DNA of 64,000 nucleotides, taken from assembly GCF_037080055.1 (NCBI RefSeq), contig NZ_JBAOJI010000005.1, positions 124,001 through 188,000 of the forward strand, written 5' to 3'. This stretch comes from Halovenus sp037080055 (GTDB taxonomy: Archaea > Halobacteriota > Halobacteria > Halobacteriales > Haloarculaceae). The stretch's first letter is position 1, and each line of letters begins with the position of its first letter. The notes beneath the pieces are model-generated. The model saw nothing but the letters and a program-made list of their open reading frames with translations, ran no database searches and was not told the origin of the DNA. Below, piece by piece: positions 1 to 7,928 of this stretch. The position numbers and the translations under genes are program-made.

Positions 1-507
1 GAAGTCAGAGGTCGCCTGCAGGATCTCGACGACGGCGATCTCCGGGACCGCGCGGCCGCCTATCCCTTCGAGATTCCGTACCGACTCTGTTCGATGTTTT
101 CGGCCTACGGCGATACGGTGCTCGACCCGTTCTGGGGGACGGGGACGACGACGCTGGCGGCGATGGTCGCCGGCCGGAACTCTGTCGGCTACGAGCGTGA
201 TTCCGCATTCTTGGACCACTTCGCCGACCGCGTCGCGGACGTGCCCGATATCTCCCGAGACGTGGCGGGGGAGCGGCTGCAGGCCCACCTGGATTTCGTC
301 GCCGACCGGTCCGACTCGGGAACCCAACCCGACTACGAGTCGGAGTACTACGAGTTTCCCGTGATGACGAGCCAAGAAGAGACGCTTCGGCTGTACGTCG
401 TCGACGAGGTGTCGCGAGACTCCTCGGCAGCCGCCGCCACCGAGTACAGCCTCCGCCACCGACCGGCCGAGCGGACGGCCACTGTCGACGACCTCGATTC
501 AGAGTAG
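1..507 (+). CDS. DNA methyltransferase, C-terminal part (5' end outside window)
   Basis: The gene is open from base 1, so only the last 168 residues are present. They hold the SAM-binding motif I, DPFWGTGTTTLAA (about residues 41-53 of this fragment), followed by GYERD. This arrangement is typical of beta-class N4-cytosine/N6-adenine methyltransferases, in which the catalytic (D/N/S)PPY motif precedes motif I; that motif would lie upstream of the window. Haloarchaea carry a conserved orphan CTAG methyltransferase (Zim) of this type, but the visible part does not prove specificity. The gene ends 2 bp before a convergent small gene. Sure of the family, unsure of the specificity. Confidence 0.8.
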   Translation, partial: EVRGRLQDLDDGDLRDRAAAYPFEIPYRLCSMFSAYGDTVLDPFWGTGTTTLAAMVAGRNSVGYERDSAFLDHFADRVADVPDISRDVAGERLQAHLDFVADRSDSGTQPDYESEYYEFPVMTSQEETLRLYVVDEVSRDSSAAAATEYSLRHRPAERTATVDDLDSE

Positions 508-509
508 GC

Positions 510-845
510 TCAGACGGAGCGTTTCTTGATCGTCCACTCCTCTTCCGGAACGTCGAAGACGAAGCGGCGGCTACCCTGGCCGGTCTGTAACACGAGGCGT
601 TCGCCGCCGAGTTTGTATTTCGTGACCATTCGCAGTTCGATCTCCTCGCGGAGTGTCCGCAGTCGAAACTCCTTGCGGCCCGTCTCTTCGTACATGCCGA
701 GCGTGACACCGATGTCATCGAACTCGCAGACGATCTTCGACTCGGTCACTTCGTCGAGATCCCCGCTGTTGCGGGCGACCCACTTCCCGAACGAGGTGGC
801 GAAATCCTCGGAGAGACCGCCGTCCTCGTCCCAGATCTCGTCCAT
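510..845 (-). CDS. Conserved haloarchaeal hypothetical protein, 111 aa
   Basis: I do not recognise a named family. The product is small, soluble and mixed-charge, starting MDEIWDEDGGLSEDF and ending in a basic IKKRSV tail. It has no membrane segment, Cys pair or catalytic motif. The predicted strands of the second half (KEFRLRTL, ERLVLQTG, RRFVFDV) suggest a small beta-rich fold. The start at 845 is supported by a TATA-like box 27 nt upstream. It is convergent with the methyltransferase, and the reverse-strand TBP gene lies upstream. Confidence 0.7.
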   Translation of the reverse strand: MDEIWDEDGGLSEDFATSFGKWVARNSGDLDEVTESKIVCEFDDIGVTLGMYEETGRKEFRLRTLREEIELRMVTKYKLGGERLVLQTGQGSRRFVFDVPEEEWTIKKRSV

Positions 846-867
846 ACGTGTACCGGCGACCCCGCCA

Positions 868-876
868 CTATAGAAC
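868..876 (-). promoter_or_regulatory. TATA box for the 111-aa gene
   Basis: The minus strand reads GTTCTATAG, centred about 27 nt before the ATG at 845. This is the spacing expected of a leaderless haloarchaeal transcript. Confidence 0.5.
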
Positions 877-963
877 TTTTGGGGCCTGTCTAGTCCGTTC
901 GGATGTAGAGAAAATCAGCTCAACAGACCAATCGACCAGTGTTCCCGGTCGAACAGATGTGTT

Positions 964-1524
964 TCAGTCGAGCAGGCTCAGTTCTTCCAGTCGCGTGACG
1001 ATCTTGTCGACGGCTTCCTTGGCGTCGTCTGGCTCTTTCCCCCCCGTGATCACGAGTTTGCCGGAGCCGAAGAGCAGGGCGACAACGTCGGGGTCCTCCA
1101 GTCGATAGACCAGTCCCGGGAACTGCTCGGGTTCGTACTCGATCTTTTCGAGACCGAGGCCGATCGCAATCGCGTTGAGGTTGAGATTCCGACCGAGATC
1201 TGCCGAGGTGACGATGTTCTGGACGATGATCTCCGGGTCGTCCTCGACCTGAATGTTCAGTTCGCGAAGCTTGTCGAAGACGATCCGCAGACTCTGGTGG
1301 ACATCGTCGGTGCTTTTCGCGCCGGTACAGACGATCTTGCCCGACCGGAAGATCAGCGCCGCCGATTTGGGCTCCTGTGTCCGATAGACGAGTCCTGGGA
1401 ACTGCTCGGGATCGTAGTCCGCACCCTCCAGGTCCATGGCCACGCTCTGAAGGTCAAGCTCTTGGCCAATACCAGTCGACGCAACGACGTTTTCGATATT
1501 GATGGTCTCCTTGGGATCTACCAT
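964..1524 (-). CDS. tbp: TATA-box binding protein (TBP)
   Basis: General transcription factor that binds and bends the TATA box and recruits TFB and RNA polymerase. At 186 aa it has the full archaeal TBP length. It consists of two imperfect repeats of about 90 residues: IENVVASTGIGQELDL with QFPGLVYR and SGKIVCTGAKS in the first, and VQNIVTSADLGRNLNL with QFPGLVYR and SGKLVITGGK in the second. Four phenylalanines of the DNA-intercalating type are expected, and the Phe of FPGLVYR occurs in both repeats. The tail is the acidic type common in haloarchaea. Many haloarchaea have several TBPs; this full-length, repeat-symmetric copy beside housekeeping genes looks like the core one. Confidence 0.97.
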   Translation of the reverse strand: MVDPKETINIENVVASTGIGQELDLQSVAMDLEGADYDPEQFPGLVYRTQEPKSAALIFRSGKIVCTGAKSTDDVHQSLRIVFDKLRELNIQVEDDPEIIVQNIVTSADLGRNLNLNAIAIGLGLEKIEYEPEQFPGLVYRLEDPDVVALLFGSGKLVITGGKEPDDAKEAVDKIVTRLEELSLLD

Positions 1525-1550
1525 GTCTCACTTTAAACCTCGTATTTAAG

Positions 1551-1560
1551 ATTTATAAAG
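1551..1560 (-). promoter_or_regulatory. TATA box of the tbp gene
   Basis: The minus strand reads CTTTATAAAT about 31 nt before the tbp ATG, in the AT-rich gap between tbp and the divergent Trm-G10 gene. A near-consensus box this close implies a very short or absent leader. Confidence 0.65.
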
Positions 1561-1684
1561 GTTCGTGACGCCGCAAACTGGGAACCGGCGTTCAATGTAT
1601 TCCCGTTCTGGTAGATCCGGTTTATATCTGTACGTTTCGGGGAACAACCGATACGCTGATATCTATTCGGCCGTCATTGAAGGC

Positions 1685-2656
1685 GTGTACGTTCTCGAAC
1701 TCGCGGGACAGGACGACGAGTTCGCGGCCTACGAGGCCGAACACGCGGCCAGTGACGTGTCTCCGCTCGCGCCGGGGCTGGTGACTGCACGCGGACTCTC
1801 CGAGCAGTTCGACCACCTCGCATACACGCATCGCGCCAGCGAGTTGATCGGCCGCGGCGTTCCGACCGTCGCCGACGCCCGTGCGATCCTCTCGGCGGCG
1901 ACAATCGATCGCGAGGGGTCGGTTGCCGTCCGTGCGGTCGACGTTCGCTCGACGACGGGCATCGACACGCAGGAAGTCGAGCGGACCCTCGGGGCAGAAC
2001 TGGTCGACCGCGGGTTCGAGGTCGATCTCGACGACCCGGATCACGAACTCCGGGCGCTGTTTTCCGGCGGCGAGAACGGAACCTGCGCGCTGGGCTGGCT
2101 CGCTGCCGAAACCAACCGAGGATTCGGTGAGCATACCCCCACGGACCGTCCTTTCTTCCAGCCCGGCAGTATGGATCCGATGCTGGCCCGAGCGCTCGCC
2201 AACATCGCCGGGGCGCGGCCGGGCGCGACGGTGCTCGACCCGATGTGTGGCACCGGCGGAATCCTCATCGAGGCTGGCCTCGCCGGGGCCGACGTGGTCG
2301 GCGTCGACGTCCAGGAGAAGATGGCCCGCGGCAGCCGCGAGAATCTCGCAGATGCCCTCGACGGCGGATTCGAGGTGATCCGGGGCGACGGCGGCCGACT
2401 GCCGCTTTCGGACGACGCCGTCGATACGGTCGTTTTCGATGCCCCCTACGGCCGACAGTCGAAAATCGAGGGAGACCTCGGCGAACTCGTCTCCGATGCG
2501 CTCCGTGAGGCTCGGCGGGTCGGCTCTCGCTGTGTCGTCGTCGGTGACAAGCCGTGGGCGCAACCCGCGCACAACGCCGGTTGGACGACCGAAGCAGTCT
2601 TCGACCGGCGCGTGCATCGTTCGCTGACCAGATACATCGTCGTCCTCCGGACGTAG
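1685..2656 (+). CDS. tRNA (guanine10-N2)-dimethyltransferase, Trm-G10/Trm11 type
   Basis: SAM-dependent methylation of G10 in tRNA. An N-terminal THUMP region (about residues 20-150) binds tRNA. The C-terminal Rossmann domain has motif I DPMCGTGG followed by IEAGLAGADVVGVDV and the catalytic DAPYGR (the DPPY-type motif). The reading frame is open further upstream (GTG 1565, ATG 1595). I chose GTG 1685 because the family begins MYxLEL directly before the THUMP fold and the upstream residues (SRSGRSGLYLYVSG) look untranslated. TATA-like TTTATATC lies at 1621-1628 and GATATC at 1658-1663. The gene is divergent from tbp. 323 aa is the usual size. Confidence 0.88.
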   Translation: MYVLELAGQDDEFAAYEAEHAASDVSPLAPGLVTARGLSEQFDHLAYTHRASELIGRGVPTVADARAILSAATIDREGSVAVRAVDVRSTTGIDTQEVERTLGAELVDRGFEVDLDDPDHELRALFSGGENGTCALGWLAAETNRGFGEHTPTDRPFFQPGSMDPMLARALANIAGARPGATVLDPMCGTGGILIEAGLAGADVVGVDVQEKMARGSRENLADALDGGFEVIRGDGGRLPLSDDAVDTVVFDAPYGRQSKIEGDLGELVSDALREARRVGSRCVVVGDKPWAQPAHNAGWTTEAVFDRRVHRSLTRYIVVLRT

Positions 2657-2739
2657 GGGTCAGACGAGCGGCCGACAGAGCGCGGACGGGCGGCTGACGT
2701 GCCACAACATTTTTTCCCGCTTGGTGAGTCGATATACCA

Positions 2740-3549
2740 ATGACCGGGCTGGGTGACCTGCTGGATGAAGTTGTCGAAGAGATCGACGCCATCTTGCTCT
2801 TTACCGAAGATTCGGATACGTTCGAACGCTTTCACGACGACGAGACGCTGACAATCGTCGTCGGAACGACGAACGCGGTGGATGCGGAAGATTTCGTCTC
2901 GCTGCCGCTGCAGTTCGACGAGATCGACAGCCGGATCCGATTCGGGATTGAGGGAGCGCTCGATCAGGAACTGATCGAAGACGGCGACGAAGTCGTCTGC
3001 TTGACGAGTTCGTTCACCGAGGGAATCGACTCGATCATCCGCGTGCGGGCCGACCAGTTCACACAGACTGGGCTGTACGACCTGTTCGTCAACTCCCGTG
3101 CCGACGCCGACGTGGTCCGAGATGTCTTCGAGGTTGCCATCGAACTCGGCAAGAAAGGACAGAAGGGCAAGCCAGTGGGTGCGCTGTTCGTCGTCGGGGA
3201 CGCAGGGAAGGTGATGAACAAGTCCCGACCGCTATCGTACAACCCCTTCGAGAAATCACACGTCCACGTCGGCGATCCGATCGTCAACGTGATGCTGAAG
3301 GAATTCTCCCGGCTCGACGGCGCCTTTGTGATCTCCGACAGCGGGAAAATCGTCTCCGCGTACCGCTATCTCGAACCCAGTGTCGAGGGGCTCGATATCC
3401 CGAAGGGACTCGGTGCGCGACACATGGCTGCCGGCGCGATCACGCAGGACACCAACGCCACGGCAATCGTCCTCTCTGAAAGCGACGGGATGGTGCGGGC
3501 GTTCAAAGCTGGTGAACTAGTCTTCGAACTCGACCCGGAGGAATACTGA
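2740..3549 (+). CDS. dacZ: Diadenylate cyclase DacZ (c-di-AMP synthase)
   Basis: Makes cyclic di-AMP from two ATP. In Haloferax the homologous DacZ is essential and tied to osmotic adaptation. An N-terminal domain of about 105 residues precedes the DisA_N catalytic domain (about 115-265). This contains the conserved DGA motif in LDGAFVISDSGK (about 190-200) and GARHMAAGAIT (about 222-232), the archaeal version of the RHR motif. 269 aa matches the family. The stop codon is separated by one base from the next start (mscS-like, 3551), so the two are co-transcribed and probably co-translated. Confidence 0.93.
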   Translation: MTGLGDLLDEVVEEIDAILLFTEDSDTFERFHDDETLTIVVGTTNAVDAEDFVSLPLQFDEIDSRIRFGIEGALDQELIEDGDEVVCLTSSFTEGIDSIIRVRADQFTQTGLYDLFVNSRADADVVRDVFEVAIELGKKGQKGKPVGALFVVGDAGKVMNKSRPLSYNPFEKSHVHVGDPIVNVMLKEFSRLDGAFVISDSGKIVSAYRYLEPSVEGLDIPKGLGARHMAAGAITQDTNATAIVLSESDGMVRAFKAGELVFELDPEEY

Positions 3550-3550
3550 C

Positions 3551-4339
3551 ATGCAGTTCGACTGGCCCAACCTCATCCGTAGACTCTTCTCGGAAGAGGC
3601 GGCCTTTACCGCTGCGCTGCTCCTGCTCATCACTGGGCTGTTCCTCTCCTATCTCACCTGGCGGTGGACACACACACTCTTTCGCCGGACCGGGCTGAAC
3701 GATGCCATCGAGGGAACTACCTTCGAACGGACCGTCGGTCGCTTCGGGACATCGACAAGCGGGATTATCGCGATGCTGCTCGCCGTGTTCGTCTACCTCT
3801 TGACGGCGATTACGGCCTTCAACGTCGCTCGATTGCTCGATTTCGAGCTGTTCTGGGCGCAGGTCACCCGGAATCTGCCGGGACTGTTCATCGCGGTCCT
3901 CGCGATCATCGTCGGGTTGATCGCCGGCGATAAGGCCGAGATCATCATTCAGGAGCGACTTCGTTCGGTGAAACTCCCGGAAGTGACAGTGATCGGTGGT
4001 ATCGCCAAATACAGCATCTATTACATCGCAGCGTTGATCGCGCTCGCGCAACTCGGGGTCGCCACGACGGCGCTTCTGGTCTTGCTCGCCGCGTACGCCT
4101 TCGGGCTGGTCTTCCTGTGTGGGGTCGCATTCCAGCAGTTTCTCGCGGCCGGCGCGGCAGGCGTCTATCTGCTGCTCGTCGAGCCGTACACCATCGGGGA
4201 CGAGGTCCGGATCGACGACAAACGCGGTATCGTTCAGGAAGTCGATATGTTCACCACCAAAATCGAGACCGACGGCGAGGAGTACATCATCCCGAACCAG
4301 CAGGTCTTCGACTCGGGAATCATCAGGGTTCGGGACTGA
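3551..4339 (+). CDS. MscS-family mechanosensitive channel, short form
   Basis: Membrane channel expected to release solutes during osmotic downshift. Four or five hydrophobic helices cover residues 15-205. The last two (ALLVLLAAYAFGLVFL and QQFLAAGAAGVYLLL) correspond to TM3 with its Gly/Ala-rich pore helix. The MscS beta domain follows: GDEVRIDDKRGIVQEV, then EEYIIPNQQVFDSGI. The protein stops at IRVRD, right after the beta domain, so the large alpha/beta C-terminal cage of E. coli MscS is missing. It sits 1 bp downstream of dacZ, linking the channel to c-di-AMP signalling; that link is inferred from context. Confidence 0.85.
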   Translation: MQFDWPNLIRRLFSEEAAFTAALLLLITGLFLSYLTWRWTHTLFRRTGLNDAIEGTTFERTVGRFGTSTSGIIAMLLAVFVYLLTAITAFNVARLLDFELFWAQVTRNLPGLFIAVLAIIVGLIAGDKAEIIIQERLRSVKLPEVTVIGGIAKYSIYYIAALIALAQLGVATTALLVLLAAYAFGLVFLCGVAFQQFLAAGAAGVYLLLVEPYTIGDEVRIDDKRGIVQEVDMFTTKIETDGEEYIIPNQQVFDSGIIRVRD

Positions 4340-4401
4340 TCGCAGCGGCTTCGTGTGGACGGACTCGGGGCCTTTACCCAGTTGGACTCCCCAGTGAGCG
4401 T

Positions 4402-4851
4402 ATGCGCGTGAGTGTCATTGGTGGATCGTCAGTCTCGGACGTGGTCTACGAACAGGCCCGTCAGGTCGGCCATCTCCTCGGAACTCGCGGTCACGAACTC
4501 GTCTGTGGCGGCCGCGGTGGCGTCATGGAGGCTGCCTGTCGTGGCACACGGGAGGCCGGGGGCCATACAATCGGTATTCTGCCGGGCTCGGATCGAACGG
4601 CCGCAAACCCCTACGTCGATACGCCGATTGCAACGGGGATGGGAAATGCCCGCAACCCGCTGGTTGTGCTCAACGGGGACGCGACCATTGCAATCGACGG
4701 CAGCACCGGCACGCTCTCGGAGATTGGGCTCGCACTCGATTACGGGCGGCCGGTTGCCGGTCTCGATACCCACCAGATCGAGGGAGTCGAACAGGTCGAC
4801 TCGCCGCAGACAGCGGTCGAGTACGTCGAATCGGCAGGCAGCGACTCCTGA
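4402..4851 (+). CDS. TIGR00725/LOG-type nucleotide-binding protein
   Basis: Rossmann-like protein of 149 aa related to the LOG/TIGR00725 (SLOG) group. It starts MRVSVIGGSSVSD and carries GGRGGVMEAACRG, the GGGxxGxM-type nucleotide or phosphoribosyl-binding loop. DGSTGTLSEIGLAL matches the PGGxGTxxE motif, with the first Gly pair altered to DGS. LOG proteins release cytokinin-type bases from nucleotides, while TIGR00725 members have no firm role. The ORF is open upstream to 4117, but that part overlaps mscS out of frame and has no family similarity; ATG 4402 starts the conserved fold. The substrate is not predictable. Confidence 0.8.
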   Translation: MRVSVIGGSSVSDVVYEQARQVGHLLGTRGHELVCGGRGGVMEAACRGTREAGGHTIGILPGSDRTAANPYVDTPIATGMGNARNPLVVLNGDATIAIDGSTGTLSEIGLALDYGRPVAGLDTHQIEGVEQVDSPQTAVEYVESAGSDS

Positions 4852-4928
4852 CCCCGGAGTGCTTGTTCCGGGGACCAGACGGTATATATCCTCCCCGACA
4901 CAAATGATGGCAAGTCACCCGGCCAGCC

Positions 4929-6692
4929 ATGAGTAGTCACCTTACGTTTGTCGCTGCGGCCGTCTACGCTCTCCTCGGGGCTGTTCCGGGAGGAGTCGCC
5001 GTCGTCTCCTGGCGCAACCGGGAGAAATCCGGTGCCAAACCGCTGGTCGTGACCGGGGTTGGCGCGGGCATGGCGAGTGTCTTTCAGGCTGGCCGATTTC
5101 TCGAAGTGCCGCTCGGACTGCCGGAATCGGTTTCGATCATCCTCCACATCGGCCTGCTCGCGAGCGTCAACCTCGCTGTGCTAGGTGCGCTGTACGTCGC
5201 CGTCGAGTACACGAACCGGCGGTGGCTGATTCGGCCTTGGCTGCTCGCCGTGCTGGCCGTGCTCGCTGTCGGACTTCCTTTCGCCCGGATCGTCGCCGGC
5301 GCTGTCGACAGTCCGGCGTTCTCTCCGCTTGCGAACGCCGACTTCTTGTATCGAGTCGTCGTCGCCGTGGCGGGTCTCTCCCTGTTTGCCCGCCAGTATC
5401 TCGACTCGCAGGGCGTCTACCGGAAACAGGCGGGCGCGCTGATCATCGGGTTGGCAATCGGTGCCGGCTTCGGGTTGCTCGAACGGTTCTATACTGTCCC
5501 GTTCGTCGAATTCACGCTACTGGGCATGACCGGTGGCTGCGTAGTGCTCGCAGTCGCACTGTTCCGGTACGAATTCCTCGAGACTGGCCCGATTGCCCGC
5601 GAGACGCTGTTCGATTACGTCTCCGATCCCGTCATCGCGCTGGACGAGCGAAACCACGTCGCCGATGCGAATCGGGCCGCGAAAGACGCCTTCGCGATCA
5701 GTGACGACGTGATCGGCCAGCAGTCGGCGGCGGTGTTCACGCCCGACGAGCAACTGGCGAGTTCCGAGAGCGTTCCCTCCTCGGCGGCCGATGTCGTCGG
5801 TGGCGTCGTTCTCGGTGAGCAACGACATTTCGATCCCGACCACCCGGTGATCGCAGCACTCCGGGAGGGCAGCGAGATTCCAGACGCCGAGTTCGGCCTC
5901 GTCACCGAGAGCGAACTCGAGTACTACACCGTCACGAGCACGGATCTCTCGGCCGGCCCCGAGACCGCCGGCCAACTCGTCGTCTTCCGGGAAGTCACGG
6001 CCGAGCGCGAGCGCGCACAGGATCTGGATATTCTCAAGGAAGTCTTCTCGCGGGTATTGCGCCACAACCTCCGCAACGAGATCACCGTCATCCGGGGATT
6101 CGCCTCCTCGATTGCCGACAACGGCGACGAACAGGCAGCCTCGGCGGCCGACCGGATCGTCGACCGGACGAACGTCCTGTTGAACACGAGCGAGACCGCA
6201 CGGGCGATCAAAAACGTCATCGACAGCATGGATCCGGTCCCGGTTTCGCTGCAAACGCTCGTCGCTCGGGCGGTCGAGGACGCCCGCGCAGAGTTTCCCG
6301 CGGCGACTGTCGAAATCGACGTTCCCGACCACGAGGTGATGATCAATCCCGAGTTCGACGCCGCGCTGGCGGAAGTGCTCGAAAACGCAGTCGTTCACAA
6401 CGAGGGTGATTCACAGATACGCATCACCGGCGACCGTGTCGACAGCGGTGTCGAACTCCGCATCACCGACAACGGTCCGGGCATCCCGGAGCACGAACTG
6501 GACGTGCTCGACCGCGGGGAGGAAACCTCGCTGGACCACGGCAGCGGGGCTGGACTGTGGCTCATTCAGATCGCCGCCGAACACTCCGGTGGGGACTGTC
6601 GGTTCGAGACCGGCGAGGACGGAACGACCGTCATCATTCGGTTGCCAGAAGCTGAGTCGGACGCTGAAGCCATCGCTGACACTGCACTATAG
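4929..6692 (+). CDS. Histidine kinase, seven-TM sensor + PAS
   Basis: Membrane sensor kinase of 587 aa. Residues 1-215 form seven hydrophobic helices of the His-kinase 7TM-N type. They are followed by a PAS-like domain (about 225-350, starting FDYVSDPVIALDERN) and a HisKA-like helix with the phospho-acceptor in VLRHNLRNE (His about 379). The HATPase domain has N-box ENAVVHN (about 484), G1 DNGPGIP (about 514) and G2 GSGAGLWL. No receiver domain or response regulator lies next to it, so it is an orphan. A TATA box (GGTATATATC, 4881-4890) precedes the ATG by about 43 nt, leaving a short leader. Its end overlaps the convergent MBL gene by 6 bp. Confidence 0.9.
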   Translation: MSSHLTFVAAAVYALLGAVPGGVAVVSWRNREKSGAKPLVVTGVGAGMASVFQAGRFLEVPLGLPESVSIILHIGLLASVNLAVLGALYVAVEYTNRRWLIRPWLLAVLAVLAVGLPFARIVAGAVDSPAFSPLANADFLYRVVVAVAGLSLFARQYLDSQGVYRKQAGALIIGLAIGAGFGLLERFYTVPFVEFTLLGMTGGCVVLAVALFRYEFLETGPIARETLFDYVSDPVIALDERNHVADANRAAKDAFAISDDVIGQQSAAVFTPDEQLASSESVPSSAADVVGGVVLGEQRHFDPDHPVIAALREGSEIPDAEFGLVTESELEYYTVTSTDLSAGPETAGQLVVFREVTAERERAQDLDILKEVFSRVLRHNLRNEITVIRGFASSIADNGDEQAASAADRIVDRTNVLLNTSETARAIKNVIDSMDPVPVSLQTLVARAVEDARAEFPAATVEIDVPDHEVMINPEFDAALAEVLENAVVHNEGDSQIRITGDRVDSGVELRITDNGPGIPEHELDVLDRGEETSLDHGSGAGLWLIQIAAEHSGGDCRFETGEDGTTVIIRLPEAESDAEAIADTAL

Positions 6693-7565
6693 CTCGTATC
6701 GCTCGCCGTCGAGTGCTAACGGCTGCTCGAAGGCCTCCTCAACCGGGTAGTAGTGGGCGATGTGGACGATCCGTGTCTCCGCTGCGTTCAGATCGTCGGC
6801 CAGCGCCAGCGCACCCTCTCGGGTCATATGTTTGGTTCCGAACGTCCGGGGAACACCGTCGTCGTGGTGATCGCCGCCCATCGGATGGTACTCACAGAGA
6901 TGAGCGGGGACGATCCCGTCGGCGAGCAACAGATCGGGGTCGGCGAGGGTGTTCCGAGACTGCTCCGGGAGGCCGTAGCTCGAATCGCCAGACAGAGAGA
7001 ACTTCGCGCCCGTCTCGGGATCCTCGATTGTGAGTCCGTAACAGACGAGCGGCGGATGGTCGACGGGGACGAGCGTGATCTCGAAGCCGCAGGCCTCGAA
7101 GGGTTCGAATGGCGTCTGCGGAGACACGCTGATCTGATCGAGGTAGTGGTAGTCGCTCGCAACCGTCTCCGCGACGCTTTTGCCGGTCTCCGGATCGGTC
7201 TCGTCGGCCGCGTGTACGTCGAGATCGTCGATGAGACGAAAGCAGTTGCCCAGTCCGTCGAGATGGTCGAAGTGAATGTGGGTGATGATCGCCTCGTCAG
7301 GCAACGGAACGTCTTCGCGGAGAAACTGCTGTCTGAAATCCGGGCTGAAATCGACGAGCAGCGACTGATCGGTGCGCTCGTTGTAGACGTGGACCGAAAA
7401 CCGGGACCGCTCGACGCCCCCACCGGCGGTGATCGTCGCGCCCTGATCGCGGGCCCGTTCTAGCAGTTCCTCGTCGGGATCACGCGCAGTCTCGCAGGTG
7501 TCACACTCACAGCCGACCGTCGGCGTCCCTGTCGTATCGCCCGTCCCGAGCAACGTTACCTGCAT
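6687..7565 (-). CDS. MBL-fold metal-dependent phosphodiesterase (PhnP-like)
   Basis: Metallo-beta-lactamase-fold hydrolase with the dinuclear metal motif THIHFDHLDG (HxHxDH), later His residues in VPVDHPP and LSGDSSYG, and C-terminal IVHIAHYYP. The early cysteines GCECDTCETARD resemble the zinc-binding Cys pair of PhnP, which cleaves 5-phosphoribosyl 1,2-cyclic phosphate. No phn genes are nearby, so the substrate is open. The frame is open to 7595, but homologues start at MQVTLLGTGDTTGTP, giving ATG 7565 and 292 aa. Confidence 0.85.
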   Translation of the reverse strand: MQVTLLGTGDTTGTPTVGCECDTCETARDPDEELLERARDQGATITAGGGVERSRFSVHVYNERTDQSLLVDFSPDFRQQFLREDVPLPDEAIITHIHFDHLDGLGNCFRLIDDLDVHAADETDPETGKSVAETVASDYHYLDQISVSPQTPFEPFEACGFEITLVPVDHPPLVCYGLTIEDPETGAKFSLSGDSSYGLPEQSRNTLADPDLLLADGIVPAHLCEYHPMGGDHHDDGVPRTFGTKHMTREGALALADDLNAAETRIVHIAHYYPVEEAFEQPLALDGERYEL

Positions 7566-7663
7566 CTGCAGCACAGGTAAGGCGACGACGGACAAAAAGA
7601 CGGTGGATACTGCGGGTCAGTCATTTCGCTATCATTAACATGCCGTTGGCGGTACTGCGGCAC

Positions 7664-7822
7664 ATGAACGAGCCCTCCCTATTTCGCCGCTCGCCCGAAC
7701 GGGAGGCCGTCTTCGGCGTTCTCGCCGTCCTGTGGGTCGGCCTCGCCGCCGCTCGCTCGCTTCGCATCGAAATTACGATCACCGGGGTCGTCGTGCTGGC
7801 CGTCGGCTACTTTACACTCTAA
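7664..7822 (+). CDS. Small membrane protein, 52 aa
   Basis: Hypothetical protein with a short polar N-terminus (MNEPSLFRRSPERE) and two hydrophobic segments, VFGVLAVLWVGLAAARS and ITGVVVLAVGYFTL. An in-frame ATG exists at 7640; I prefer 7664 because an AT-rich ATCATTAAC lies about 27 nt upstream. It stands alone between the MBL and AAA genes. No family recognised. Confidence 0.55.
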   Translation: MNEPSLFRRSPEREAVFGVLAVLWVGLAAARSLRIEITITGVVVLAVGYFTL

Positions 7823-7928
7823 CTGATTCAGGCAGTTGAGCGACTCGCGGCGGCGACGGAGCGACTCGCGAGAGAGAGCGACGAACTGTCGGATTCGGTC
7901 AGTCGGTGGCCGTGGCGGTGGTAGTCGG

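Noticed and set aside
1..507. Restriction-modification or defence system on the left edge
   Set aside because: Only the methyltransferase end is visible and no restriction gene follows; haloarchaea have orphan methyltransferases.
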